Positions 46,455-58,496 of a stretch of 64,000 nt of DNA are shown in pieces; the first letter of the stretch is position 1; every line of letters begins with the position of its first letter. Below the pieces are notes generated by a model, which did no database searches, had not been told where the DNA came from, and saw only the letters and a program-made list of their open reading frames with translations. The DNA is from Aedes albopictus (Eukaryota; Arthropoda; Insecta; Diptera; Culicidae): NCBI RefSeq assembly GCF_035046485.1, contig NC_085137.1, positions 256,764,733 through 256,828,732 on the forward strand, in the 5' to 3' direction. The translations under genes were made by a program, and so were the position numbers.

Positions 46455-47852
46455 AGACCAAGCCCACGCATGGGCTCGATCAAGCGTTTTAACGTTAAGT
46501 AGAGCCGCGAACAAAGAAGCGAACCGCACCGGTCGCTGCTAAGAAGGGCTCGAAAACGAAAAGTTTACGTACGGTTCGTAGCGGGGCTTAGAATTTAGAG
46601 ACAAGCAAACTACGGTCTCTATCCGTAGGCTCGTGCGCTCTCTCGCGTTCAACTCTCTAGGTAGCGCAAAGAGAAGACGAAAAAATATGAGTAGGGATTT
46701 GTTGACAATCGTTCCTATTCGGATCATATAGTTTGTAGAGAATGATTTTCCAGTTTTGTACAGGTAATTTATTTAAGTTTGTCTCAAATATTGATATTTA
46801 TTCTTGCTTTGAAGTTTCCAACGAAATAATATCATAGATCATTACATCAAAAACATAACAATTTATCTGACATACAATAGTGATAGAGTGACAATATAAA
46901 CGCAGAAAAATAATAGATTGAAACAGACAAGTTTTGATTAAGTATGTTTTGAATAAAGTTTTCATTTCTTCGCCGATCATACATATCGAAAATGTATTGA
47001 ATTTCTCTCTTAAAAGTAATTACGATTCTTCTAAATTGCAGCTTCAATTTTTTATTCGGCCGATCGTTTTTAAACTTATATTTGAAAAACTTATATTGAA
47101 TAGTGATTCGGTTCGGCCGTTTTTATACATGTGTCATATCTCTGCTACGCGGCAATCATCAATATTGGCAAGAATAAGAGAAAATGAAGAAGAGAAAAAA
47201 GCCTTATTTTGGTTAGAAAATTTAAACGATATACCGTAAACTGGGGTGTAGTTGATCAGTGGGGTGAACCTGATCACTCAAATACCCACGGATATCGACT
47301 TTCAAGAAAACTATCATTCCATTCAGATGTTACGTCATTAGATTGCGAAAGGTTAAAATAGAATTGCTGCTTCCTCAAAAGTCGACATCCGCGGGTAATT
47401 GAGTGATCAAGTTCACCCCACTGATCAACTACACCCCAGTTTACGGTACTTACTTTTGAGTAAAATAAACTCAAAAAATATGTAGTTTTAGTTCTCCTGG
47501 CACGATTACTTTCCAGGATGCTTCCTCATACTGGATTAGATTAGATAAAAGTAGTTTCTTTAAACGTAGGAAAAAACAGTTCTGACTTTTATCTAAAACC
47601 CTTTCCTTTTAAAAAAAATACTGCTCAGATTATTTGCCAGAATAAGATTTGCAATGGCACCACAGATGATTTACAGTGCAAAAACCGATGATACGTATGG
47701 AATAGAGACCACCGCGCGCAAAGGCGACCGATAATTATTTTACTCACATGGAAACGAACGACCGGTGCGAAAATGGGTGGGTAACGGAATTAAAAATCGT
47801 TAACGACGTGTTGTTTCGTGTGTAGTATGGAGCCCACGCGTGGGCTTAGTCT
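46455..47852. mobile_element. 1.4-kb long-TIR element with a nested MITE
   Basis: AGACCAAGCCCACGCATGGG at 46455 is matched by its inverted copy ending at 47852. Further inverted matches (GCACCGGTCG at 46526 and 47759-47768; GGTCTCTATCC-like near 46614 and 47700) extend the arms to about 150-190 bp. The interior has no transposase and holds the MITE at 47234-47446. A target duplication was not identified. Confidence 0.55.
47234..47446. mobile_element. 213-bp TA-flanked MITE
   Basis: The ends are inverted: CCGTAAACTGGGGTGTAGTT at 47234 and its complement ending at 47446. The arms are about 50 bp and nearly perfect, apart from the inner parts, with TA on each side (47232-47233 and 47447-47448). 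The interior has a second inverted pair around CGGATATCGAC and GTCGACATCCG. No protein encoded. Confidence 0.85.
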
Positions 47853-49290
47853 AATCGCATTTGTATGAGATAGTTAGGCGAACCCTTTATAAGGCCGAGA
47901 AAACTAGAAGAGTTGTCAACGCATACTATTATGGAAATAATTATATACATGATTACATGAACAAAACAGTTTTTGTTCGAAAGAAACTCTTAAAAATCTA
48001 GATGCCGATATAGTTGCCACTGCTCGTTAAGCCCAAAAACGAGCTTTTGAAGTGGCAATATAGTTGCCTCTGCCCGTTTAGACCACCAGTGCTGGTGGCA
48101 ATATTCTTTCCACTGCCCGTTTAGGGTACATTTCTTCTTTTGACTTCGACAAAAAGCCGGAAAAGAGATTTCAGAGTGGATTAGGGCTTAACCCATAATA
48201 TAAACTGTGTAGTTCAGCTCATGTCAACCCATAATTTGATTATTTCGACACTGATTTTTCATTTGGGCCTAACTGACATTTTCGAGTTCTCTTCATCGAT
48301 CGTCTTTTTGTGTTATCACAGAATGTGCTACACTACATGTTGCTATAGAAACAAAAAGAATAATGATTTTGTTTTTTTGATCAAGTTATTAGCGAAAGAG
48401 AGAGTCGACGAAGAGAAATCGATCAAGTTAGCATTAGCATTAGCATTAAGCGAGTCGCACAAATTCGTAGGTGGTACAGTCCTAGACCACTGTTATGAGG
48501 GTTGCCTCCTTCCCGTCCGAACCAAAGCACAAAGATTTGGGACTAATCTCTGACTCTTAGACAAGACTGACGCAATCCTCCAATGATCGAGCACTGTCCT
48601 GGCCACGTCCTTGCGACTGCTGAGGAATGGGAAAGGATGGTTAGTTTTGGACACCTATGAAAAATGTAGACAACTCTACGATCTCTCAGGCCTAGGTGTC
48701 ACGGGAATTTGGGTGTTGTTAGTGGAAGGGTAAACTCCAAAGGATACGCTTGGTTAACGTTCAGACACACCATTGTTAGACTGCTTCGAATCAGTTGTCA
48801 GCCCAATTCATCCTCGTCATCTTGTTGGCATTTGGTTGAATTACTAGATTCTTCGGTTGATAATCTGAAATAGAAAATAATATTAACATCGTTCGTCAAA
48901 TAAGCTACATATTAGTGATACGCTCGCCACAGTTACATATTTTTAAAATTTTATGTATATCGTACGATACATTTACCTGAATCCTGCTGAAATAAAATGT
49001 TGATTAGCAGTACATTGAAACACAAATACTACAAAACACAAGGAAAAGAGCATCAAACTTTGATCTAGGTATATCTAAAAATACGGTAAACATAAAGGTC
49101 AAAATTTGATTTGGTAGATCTTACACCGCAACGCACCATTCTAAGGTGATCTACCCACGTTACGGGGCTCGAAGAGAAATCGATCAAGTTAGGCCCTTAT
49201 GAAAAAACATTGTCGATTTCTTAAAATATTTACCAAATTAACAGTTTTACCTCGAGTTTTACAATAAGTTTGAGCTAAATATCTTTACGC
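47853..49290. other. Unassigned DNA with a short GGCAATATAGTTGCC repeat
   Basis: Three diverged units containing GGCAATAT-GTTGCC-CTGCCCGTTTAG occur at about 48012-48125. A further copy of the motif lies at 51822-51848. Elsewhere no gene is supported; the frame at 48221-48553 has no recognisable domain. Confidence 0.45.
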
Positions 49291-51393
49291 GGTCAAATTT
49301 AGCCATTTTGAGCATGAGCATGCATGAGCATGATTGACCGCCCGCGGTTGCTCCTCTGTTATTGCAAGGACAACTGCATTTACACAATGAACCAACAGAT
49401 GGTGCTTGGGATTAGCTTTCTCTTCATTGTGTAAATGCTGGAATCCCAATACTTTTCAATAAGCAATACTAGCGCCGGCCGCGTCCGAATGCAGGTCAAT
49501 TGAGGATAGGGAAGGAAGTGATGACGTGATTCTCGCTTAGGCCAATAACCGAGGAATTCTCTGCGTTACTACGAGAAATCACTAGGAGTTTGGACAGGGG
49601 AAATGGAGATGTGTTGAGGATTTTGTCGTGGTAAACGAGTGTAATGTTTTGATTCGCGATTAATAATGCGCTCGCGAAGAAATACCCTTCTAAACCTTGG
49701 ACGACGAACGCGATCTTTCGTGCCTCAAAACTCACCCTACATAAGTTATTCATTCGCAACTAAGGAGAACACAATGCTAAACACCGACGCATCTGTAGTT
49801 TGCGTTTCCGCGCGTGACAATGCTGAACGTGATCAATTCACAAGTATTAACAAAATAACACGTGATAAATAAATCAGAAAGATCTTACCGCATGGTTTGC
49901 CGTCTATCTTTTACCGACCCTCTCTTTTTCCAGAAATTCATGCAACCTTTATATGAGTCAAAACATTTATTCATTTGGATTAAAATATTACAAGTGTCAA
50001 CACCGAAGATGACGAACCATTCAAATTTTTGTGCTCATGCAAAAAATGAAAGGAATTTATTTATTATCAACTAAATGTGCATTTGGAACTAGCGCCGACA
50101 CAGGACGTGACGAACTTTTCAATATTTGTTAGATAAATACACAAAAACCAGAGCTGCAGCATCTTCCACTAACTGGCCTCGAAATTACACTGAACTGCTA
50201 CAGCAACACACGGGTACGACGATGTGCACATTCAAATTGTCGACGACAACGCGGCCGATCCGAATGAAAAAAGCGGCACTTCCTTTGCCTCCAAAAACAC
50301 ACTGAACCGCCTCGTACGAAGATGAGCATGCACACAGGACGACGACGCGATGCAACGACGAACCAAGACGGGCTGAAATGTCATCCGCTGCTGGCATCAC
50401 ACGACCGACTCGCACAAAAACTAGTTTTTTTTTTTCTAAAAGTACGCACACAGAACGACAACGCGATGCAACGACGAACCAAGACGGACTCTCATGCAAC
50501 CTTTACTTCAGAGCGTTCATGACTAACAAAAATTCTAATCATGACTAATCATTGATGATTGATGATGATTAATTTGATTTTTAGGATGATTAAAGATTAT
50601 GATTAATGATTAAAATTGGTTTTATCTGTGATTATTGATTATGATTAATGATTAAAAATGAGTCATTGATTAAAAATCATGATAAATCACTCTGTCCGGG
50701 AGATTTTTGAAAACAGAATCATAAACAGAATCATAAATTATAATATATATAACCAATTGAAATTGGATCATATATTAAAAGACACTACACAGTGTGATTA
50801 GGATTAATGATTAAAGATTAAATGAGATTTTTTTGTGATAATGATTAATGATTTTGATTAATCTTAATCAATAATCACCAATCATGATTAAAATTATGAT
50901 CAATCATCAACGCTCTGACTTGAGTCAAAACATTTATTCATTTTGACTAAAATATTACAAATGTCGTCACCGAAGATGACAAACCATTCAAATTTTTATG
51001 TAAATGCAAAAAATGAAAGAAACATATTCATTATCAACTAGATGTGCATTGGGTACTAACGCCGACACATGACGTGACGAACTTTTCAATATTTGTTAGA
51101 TAAATACACAAAAACCAGAGAAGAATTGTATAAATCCTTTAGCATTAATTATTATGATAAAATGGAAAGAGCTCACCAATAAACATCCTTCGAAGTGTCC
51201 AGTGCGTATGTGCTACAGCATCTTCCACTAACTGGCCTCTTCTCCGAAATCACACTGAACCGCTACAATTACACACGGATACGACGATGTGGACATTCAA
51301 ATTGACGACGACGACGACGCAGCCGGTCCGAATAAAAAAGCGGCTTTTTCACTTTGCCTCCAAAATCACACTCCGGTCAAATTTAGCCATTTT
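49291..51393. repeat. Segment bracketed by a 19-bp direct repeat, containing a 1-kb duplication
   Basis: GGTCAAATTTAGCCATTTT occurs at 49291-49309 and again at 51375-51393. Inside, about 390 bp (49935-50320) recur in the same orientation at about 50921-51370. Shared phrases include GAGTCAAAACATTTATTCAT, ACCGAAGATGAC, GACGTGACGAACTTTTCAAT and CATCTTCCACTAACTGGCCT. A shorter internal repeat, CGCGATGCAACGACGAACCA, occurs at about 50346 and 50463. No gene is supported. Confidence 0.7.
50509..50917. mobile_element. 409-bp ATTAATC-rich foldback element with an in-window empty site
   Basis: The ends CAGAGCGTTCATGA (50509) and TCATCAACGCTCTG (50917) are inverted. The interior is almost wholly GATTAATGATTAAA-type repeats and their complement. 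ACTT flanks both sides (50505-50508 and 50918-50921). The paralogous sequence at 49941-49970 reads GCAACCTTT-ATAT-GAGTCAAAAC with no insert, so it shows the pre-insertion state and supports a 4-bp target duplication. A second copy lies at 61672-62288. No protein encoded. Confidence 0.85.
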
Positions 51394-51592
51394 TTAGACT
51401 AAAAACAGCTCCCAAATTGTTATTTAACCTTTCAGGACGCGCGCTATCAAACAACCGAAGCTGCACCGCGCTCGCGCTGTATACGACGAGTGAGGTTTTT
51501 TGGTAGTGTTGTACTTTTTACAACAGCGCGCGTGCTGAACTTTGTGTAAACCACACACTCAATCCTGAATTGCCTGTTCAGCAATTATTTGA

Positions 51593-51731
51593 CGAAAATA
51601 GAACAGCAGAACTATTTCGGTAGCTTCGGTAATCGATTTTACTGAGGCTCAGTACACCAACTGTCAAAACCGTGTGCAAAAGGTAAACAATACATCATAG
51701 TTGTATTCAGCTGTTCCATTTTCGTCAAAAA
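51593..51731. repeat. Inverted repeat, MITE-like
   Basis: The sequence TTATTTGACGAAAATAGAAC at about 51593 is matched inverted by GTTCCATTTTCGTCAAAAAA at about 51712-51731. AT-rich spacer, no coding capacity. The outer boundaries are uncertain. Confidence 0.5.
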
Positions 51732-51869
51732 ATTACCGAACACGGTATTCTAAATTAAGTGTGCAAAAAAGAATTTTGAAATAAATTGTTATAAAACAGA
51801 GAAAAAAAATACAAACAGTTGGTGGCAATATAGTTGCCACTGCCTTATAAAAGGGTTAAAGGCAGTTAA

Positions 51870-54800
51870 AGGCAGGGGCTGCGAAACGGTGAGTCGATAA
51901 GGAGAGCGTCCAATATAGCTCTGGTCCTCACAAGTTCATACCTCATGCTTCCACGGGTCAAGCGATGACAAAGACCGCCAGCTAAGAGTTGTGTGCTTAG
52001 CTGGTAGTGCAGCCTGGGCACTGTTGTCCTTCTGACTTCAGCTAGATTGAGGAGGTACGATCCGAGTGTCTGTTCACCAAGGAGGTGCGGCTCAAACAGC
52101 GTCTGTTCTGGCATCCAGCGGCTGAGTAAGAAACGCTGCACCACGCCCAGCTAGATCCAAGGTGGTAACCCCATCAGCGTGGTCGTCCCAGTGTTGGTTG
52201 GGACGTTAAACAGAACTGGCACGATGGCCCTCCGGCGAGACAGGAGTGTTGGCGTAGGCCCAATAAGCCACCCGTAAAAATCCCCATTGCGAATAACATA
52301 GGAGAAAATACGACTCGATACAATCGGCAAAGACCCACGCGACGAAATAAGGACTACGATTGGAAACTTGGAACATGGAATTGCAAGTCACTAGGTTTCG
52401 CAGGATGTGACAGGATAATCTACGACGAACTACATCCCCGCAACTTCGACATCGTGGCGTTGCAGGAACTTTGTTGGACTGGACAGAAAGTGTGGAAAAG
52501 CGGGCATCGAGCGGCTACCTTCTACCAAAGCTGTGGCACCACCAATGAACTGGGAACAGGTTTTATAGTGTTGGGCGAGATGCGACAACGTGTGATCGGG
52601 TGGCAGCCGATCAACGCAAGGATGTGCATGTTGAGAGTTAAGGGCCGTTTCTTCAACTACAGCATCATTAACGTCCACTGCCCACACGAAGGGAGACCCG
52701 ATGACTAGAAAGAAGCGTTCTACGCGCAGTTAGAGCAAACATACGATGGTTGCTCGCCGCGTGACGTGAAAATCGTTGTCGGCGACATGAACGCGCAGGT
52801 AGGAAGGGAGGAAATGTACAGACCGGTAATCGGGCGAAACAGCCTGCACGCCGTATCGAATGATAACGGCCAGCGATGCGTAAACTTTGCAGCCTCCCGT
52901 GGTATGGTAGTCCGAAGCACCTTCTTCCCCCGCAAAGATATCCACAAAGCCACCTGGAGATCACCCGACCACCAAACAGAAAACCAAATTGACCACGTTC
53001 TAATCGACGGTAAATTCTTCTCAGACATAACCAACGTCCGCACATACCGCAGTGCGAATATAGATTCGGATCACTACTTAGTAGCTGTATGCATGCGCTC
53101 AAAACTTTCGACAGTTATCACCACGCGTCGAAGTCGAACGCCGCGGCTCAACATCGAGCAACTTCGTAACGTAGAAGTGGCTCAAGACTACGCGCAGCAG
53201 TTAGCAGTGGCCCTACCAACGGAAGAGCAGCTTGGCGCAGCTACACTTGAAGATGGCTGGAGGGACATCCGATCCGCCATAGGTAGTACCTCGGCTACAG
53301 CACTAGGCTTCGCGACTCCGAATCACAGAAACGACTGGTACGACGGCGAATGTGAACAGTTGAAAAACGAGAAGAATGCAGCATGGGCGAGAATGCTGCA
53401 ACACCGTACGAGAGCGAATGAGGCACGTTACAAACAGGCGCGGAACAGGCAGAACTCAGTCTTCCGGATGAAGAAGCGCCAGGAGGAAGAACGAGATCGC
53501 GAAGCGATGGAAGAGCTGTACCGCGCTAAGGACACACGAAAGTTCTACGAGAAGCTGAACCGCTCGCGCAGAGGCTTTGTGCCACAAGCCGACATGTGCC
53601 GAGATAATCACGGGAATATTCTCACGAGCGAGCGTGAGGTGGTCGAGAGGTGGCGGCAGCATTACGATGAGCACCTCAATGGCGACGTTGCAAGTACCGA
53701 AGGTGGCGTGGTAACAGATCTAGGAGTATGTGCACAGGACGAAAGACTTCCGGCCCCTGACCTTCAAGAGATTGAGGAGGAGGTTGGCCGGTTGAAAAAC
53801 AACAAAGCCGCTGGAGCAGATCAACTACCAAGCGAGCTTCTAAAATACGGTGGAGAAGCACTGGTGAGAGCACTACACTGGGTCATTACCAAGATTTGGG
53901 AGGAGGAAGTATTACCGGAGGAATGGATGGAAGGTATCGTGTGTCCCATCTACAAAAAGGGCGACAAGTTGGATTGCGGGAACTACCGCGCGATCACACT
54001 ACTGAGCGCTGCCTACAAGATACTCTCTCAAATTTTATGCCGCCGTCTATCACCGATTGCAAGAGAGTTCGTGGGGCAATATCAGGCTGGATTTATGGGT
54101 GAACGCGCTACAACGGACCAGATGTTCGCCATCCGCCAGGTGTTGCAGAAATGCCGCGAATACAACGTGCCCACACATCACTTGTTCATCGATTTCAATT
54201 CGGCGTATGATACAATCGATCGAGAACAGCTATGGCAGATTATGCACGAATACGGATTCCCGGATAAACTGATACGGTTGATCAAGGCGACGATGGATCG
54301 AGTGATGTGCGTATCATGTATGTTCGAGTATCAGGGACACTCTCGAGTCCCTTCGAATCTCGCAGAGGGTTACGGCAAGGTGATGGTCTTTCGTGCTTGC
54401 TGTTCAACATTGCTTTGGAGGGTGTAATAAGAAGAGCGGGGATAAACACGAGTGGGACGATTCTCACGAAATCCGTTCAGCTGCTTGGTTTCGCCGATGA
54501 TATTGATATTATTGCTCGTAAATTTGAGACGATGGCGGAAACGTACATCCGACTAAAGAGTGAAGCCAGGCGAATCGGATTAGTCATTAATGTGTCGAAG
54601 ACAAAGTACATGATGGCCAAGGGCTCCAGGGAGGAATCACCGCGCCCGCCACCCCGAATTCATATCGACGGTGATGAAATCGAGGCGGTTGAAGAATTCG
54701 TGTACTTGGGCTCACTGGTGACCGACGACAACGACACCAGCAGAGAAATTCAGAGGCGCATTGTGGCAGGAAATCGTGCCTACTTTGGACTCCGCAGAAC

Positions 54801-55301
54801 TCTACGATCGAATAAAATTCGCCGTAACACGAAGTTAACCATCTACAAAACGTTGATTAGACCGGTCGTCCTCTATGGGCACGAAACATGGACCCTACGT
54901 GCAGAGGACCAACGCGCCCTTGGAGTTTTCGAACGGAAGGTGTTGCGTACCATCTACGGCGGAGTGCAGATGGAAGACGGGACTTGGAGAAGGCGAATGA
55001 ACCTGCTGCTGGGAGAACCAACCATCGTCCATACCGCGAAAATCGGGAGGCTACGGTGGGCCTTTCACGTCATCAGGATGTCGGATAGCAACCCGACTAA
55101 AATGGTTCTCGAGAGTCATCCGACCGGTACAAGAAGACGTGGTGCGCAGCGAGCTAGGTGGGTCGACCAAGTGGAGGACGATCTGCGGACCCTACGCAGA
55201 GTGCGGAACTGGAGGCAAACAGCCATGGACCGAGTGGAATGGAGGCGGCTACTATGTACAGCAGAGGCCACCCCGGCCTTAGCCTGACCGGTAAGGTAAG
55301 T
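51870..55301 (+). mobile_element. Near full-length RTE-type LINE
   Basis: About 3.43 kb, flanked by the 11-bp target duplication AAGGCAGTTAA (51859-51869 and 55302-55312), which defines both ends. The leader is about 400 bp, followed by one long ORF with endonuclease and reverse transcriptase. The 3' UTR is almost absent: the stop at 55287 is followed by only GGTAAGGTAAGT-like bases. A compact single-ORF layout and a short GTAAG-type tail fit the RTE clade. One nonsense codon and one frameshift make this copy defective. A truncated relative lies at 1-1105. Confidence 0.9.
52265..55287 (+). pseudogene. RTE ORF: AP endonuclease and reverse transcriptase, two lesions
   Basis: The N-terminal endonuclease shows GTWNCKSLGF near 52370, NFDIVALQE near 52445, VVGDMNAQVG near 52780 and the TENQIDHVL and SDHYLVA motifs near 52980 and 53070. 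A basic linker follows. The RT shows NYRAITLLS near 53980, QAGFMGERATTDQMF near 54085, FIDFNSAYDTI near 54190 and the catalytic LLGFADDIDII near 54485. A C-terminal domain follows with a WTLRAEDQR segment near 54890 and a WVDQVEDDLRTLRR segment near 55160. Lesion one is a TAG at 52706-52708, where the relative at 1-1105 reads GAG. Lesion two is a frameshift near 54315-54325, between the palm motifs. The start codon is not clear; the open frame extends upstream of 52350. Confidence 0.9.
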
Positions 55302-55312
55302 AAGGCAGTTAA

Positions 55313-55989
55313 CCTGATGCAAATATACTGACACCACATGTATCATCTCTAAGGCTAACTGCTAACCTTGGGCACACTAAACAAAACCAGCAAGTGCCCT
55401 ATTGACTTCCGATAGCTGGGTTCATAAAGGTAAACATTTTGAAGAACTCACATTCTTGTCGTTCAAAGTTGGCGTTGGTTTACAACTAAAGAATTTAGTG
55501 CTCATTACTTAATCACTTAACCTAATTTACAGCTCTATTGTCCACTAGGGCACTACGTGAGCGATTTCAATTGGCAGCTATACCTATTGTACAGAGCCTA
55601 GATGTATTTTATTATACTTTATCGAACTGGTTGCCTTTCTGCTGCTTTCACTTTTCTACTCTACATGTAGAATGATGAGCACAAGGATGGATGATAGGTG
55701 GCCGTTGTTCCTTTCCAGTCCGATTGGGGGTCCATTATGAGTAGCAGTTCGCCGATGTCCAGGTATCCGGGTCCGTTTGAGCTATGGGGCTCAGAAGAGG
55801 GTCAGTGTCAGCCGCTCTCGGTGAAGAGCAACTGACGAAAAATTGCGAGTGCCGGGGCTGGGAATCAAACCCATGACCATCCGAGTGCTCATTACGACAA
55901 ATTATAAATTCCAGTGCGAACAAGGATTCTGCTTATTTTTAGCCGTTTGCTTCCAATGCAAAACTATTTCCAAAGATGTGCTCAACAAT
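55313..55989. other. Unassigned DNA with a possible SINE
   Basis: On the - strand at about 55735-55925 there is a B-box-like GGTTTGATTCC (about 55865-55875) in a tRNA-like setting. A matching A box was not found, so a tRNA-derived SINE is only a possibility. The rest shows no feature. Confidence 0.3.
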
Positions 55990-56165
55990 GCAACGTCCGA
56001 TTTTCAATAGTGCGCAGTTAATCGGGCGCCAGTTCAACACACGCCAACTGGAAGACGCTGCGGTGAAAAGGTCCTTCGTCGAGGAGCTAGAGAACCCTGC
56101 TGCGGATATTCCGGAAGGTGGAAGCGTAGAAGATCAATGGAGCGTCACAAAGAAACGAAAGGTAA
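55990..56165 (+). pseudogene. Possible LINE linker fragment
   Basis: The + strand encodes FNTRQLEDAAVKRSFVEELE and continues to a WSVTKKRK segment. This resembles the region between endonuclease and RT of RTE-like LINEs (domain order known from that clade). It is short and unsupported by neighbouring motifs. Confidence 0.3.
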
Positions 56166-57718
56166 ATTTTAATATCTTGACGATTGTAAGAACTATAAGT
56201 GTTACGTCTCGTCTCACGTCGCGCGTATTGTGAAAGTCGTTACTGTTCTTACGTTGGCACAAATCACGAAAATTTTATAGTAAGGGATAAACCTCACAAT
56301 CAACGGATCAGTATACGAATCCATGCCAATATTTTAGTTGTATATGATTCATCTATCGATCCGATTCTAGCGATTGCTAGACCTACTTTCGAACTGCGGA
56401 AAGGCTGTATTTAATTTGTACATCACATCTGCGAGGCGACTGATGTGCAACGAAAGTGATGTGATATCACACGTTTTTTCTTGCTGTGCAGGTCGTACCA
56501 TCAACGTCAACAAGACCTAATCGTTCGATGTAAACAAGGTCAACGCTTCCAGCTTTACGCTAGCTGGCCGAGCAGTAGATAATGTTGAAAGCTTCCCTAG
56601 GTAGCCAAATGGCGGCACCAAGATCGACATACAGTGTATCAAACAATAGCCCGTACAGCAATTTTTTCGTCAAAATAATTTTTCATTCAAATGATCATAA
56701 CTTTTTTATACGTCAATCAAATACGCTGAAATTTTGATCAATCATAAACCACATATTAAAGCTCCATTGGTAAAATTTTGAGCGAGATCGAATAAGTTTT
56801 GTGAAAGTTATAGAACTTTTAGTAAATTTATAAGATTTTTGAACACATTTTAAAACATTATATCTCAATATGTATTCGATGAAACTTTTTCCATTTTTTT
56901 TTTTTGTGATACAGCTTATACATACCTAAGGCTTTCATATGGAGCTTTGTTTAAGGTTTTATATTCACTACAAAAAATATGAAAAATCTGTATATGTTTA
57001 GAGTGCCATTTGGAAATTTATCATATTTTGATCAATAAAAGTGCCAAGTGTAATGTAATGCCTAATGTAATATTTTTATACAGGACCCACTAAACTATGA
57101 AGAGTAGGTCCTATGTATTTTTCGTTCAGTTAATGCATTTTTAATGGTGAAAAACGTTTGGCAGATTACACTAGTTTACAGCATTTTTGAACTCGGTAAG
57201 CTGATGATCATTTTTGGTGTAGAATCATGCCCTGCGTTCGAAAACGCGAAAGAAAAAAATTACAGTAGAGCGGAAATTTTTTCGACTTTCCATACAAGGT
57301 TAATGATTTAAAATCGATTTTTGTTCTATTTTTAAGCAAAGTCGCTCACTTCAAACATCTCATTCTCCGTAATCAATGCCTCGATTGAGCTGAATTTTTT
57401 ACTGTAACTCGCCTACATATGATATGTTAACTAAACGTCGAGAAAGAATTTTTAATTTGGTTTTTTCTTATTGAAAAAAAAAATACATTTATTCAAAAAA
57501 TTTTGAGAATTTGGCTAAAATTTAAGAAGATCGTCCCTAAAGCTCGCCAATATCTAGAATTTCATCAATCTGAAGCAAAACCTGTATTCAGATGATTGAA
57601 TGGTATTGTATTCAGCTTTCAATTGATGAAAAAAGATTTAAAATTGGTTGAACAAAACGCAATATATTTGAATTTTAGTAAATTACATATTTTAAAAAGT
57701 TGTAAGACTCGATATTGA

Positions 57719-58496
57719 TGATGATGATGATAGTTCTCCATTCATTGTAGCACGGTACTAAGCCCGATAGCAGTGGGCTGTCCACCCAATGTGATTCGAT
57801 CAAGCAAAACATTATAATTATACTCAAATTGATTTTTTTTGAATCAAGATCACACAATTATATATAGTGCAAGCCATCGCATTGGAGGATGCCCCAATGA
57901 ATGTGAAGAAGAAAAGGCATCTCCACTCTTCCAACCATATATAATGTATCGACTGGTGGCTCTGATAACCCTTCTCTTAACCCCCAGAATGGGTTGTGTT
58001 ATATTTGCATTATATTATTGTTATGTTAGCATTTGAAAGATGGTTATTCTATTACATATACCAGATACCAGGTACCAGATTTTGAATTTGGATGGAATGC
58101 AATGATCGAAAAAATAAAGTATTGTATACGTGAATAAAAAATATTTACCTTTTATCGTTGAAAACTTACTATTGCCTTACGAATGCCTCTTCGATGAGAC
58201 CCAGAATCTTATCTAGCCAGTATACTTGTCCAGCTCCTAACGCTGCGACCGTGGCACATCCACCAGCCGCGGAGCTTGTTGCTATCATCCTCTTCCCGCA
58301 TCGGACGGATGTCCTTCTTGAACAAAGAGTAATCGCTACCGACCTTGATGTCGTCGGCCGGGCTGGTCACCGTTCAGGGTGTTTTCCCACGATTTGGTGC
58401 GGTCCGGTTCCTGGTACCGGACGCTCTGGTCGACTGCAGCGGGTGCTTGATCAAACATTCCGGGTCGACGATGACTCTCTGGTCGGCGTGGTTCTC
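57719..58496 (-). mobile_element. Retroinsertion: eIF4E fragment joined to a LINE-like 3' tail
   Basis: A 23-bp direct repeat, AAAGTTGTAAGACTCGATAT-TGA, sits at 57696-57718 and at 58497-58519, the size expected of a non-LTR target duplication. The insert starts on the + strand with (TGA)n, that is, a (TCA)n tail on the - strand next to the duplication. The 3' end is therefore at 57719 and the insert reads leftwards. Its 5' end (58496 to 58181) is eIF4E-derived. The rest is AT-rich noncoding DNA ending in a LINE-like 3' region. This gives a chimeric retrocopy in appearance. Confidence 0.65.
58181..58496 (-). pseudogene. eIF4E-derived pseudogene fragment
   Basis: On the - strand the order of motifs follows the cap-binding translation factor eIF4E. 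DPECLIKHPLQ lies near 58450. After a frame change comes RYQEPDRTKSWEN near 58400, then IKVGSDYSLFKKDIRPM near 58310-58360. After another frame change comes YWLDKILGLIEEAF near 58181-58230. The family core between KSWE and the GSDYSLFKK motif, about 15-20 residues around the first helix, is missing. At least two frameshifts and a deletion are present, so it is not functional. The last match ends at GAGGCATTC followed by GTAAGG, which looks like a splice donor. The source may therefore have been an unspliced or partly spliced transcript. The C-terminal third of eIF4E is absent. Confidence 0.8.
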
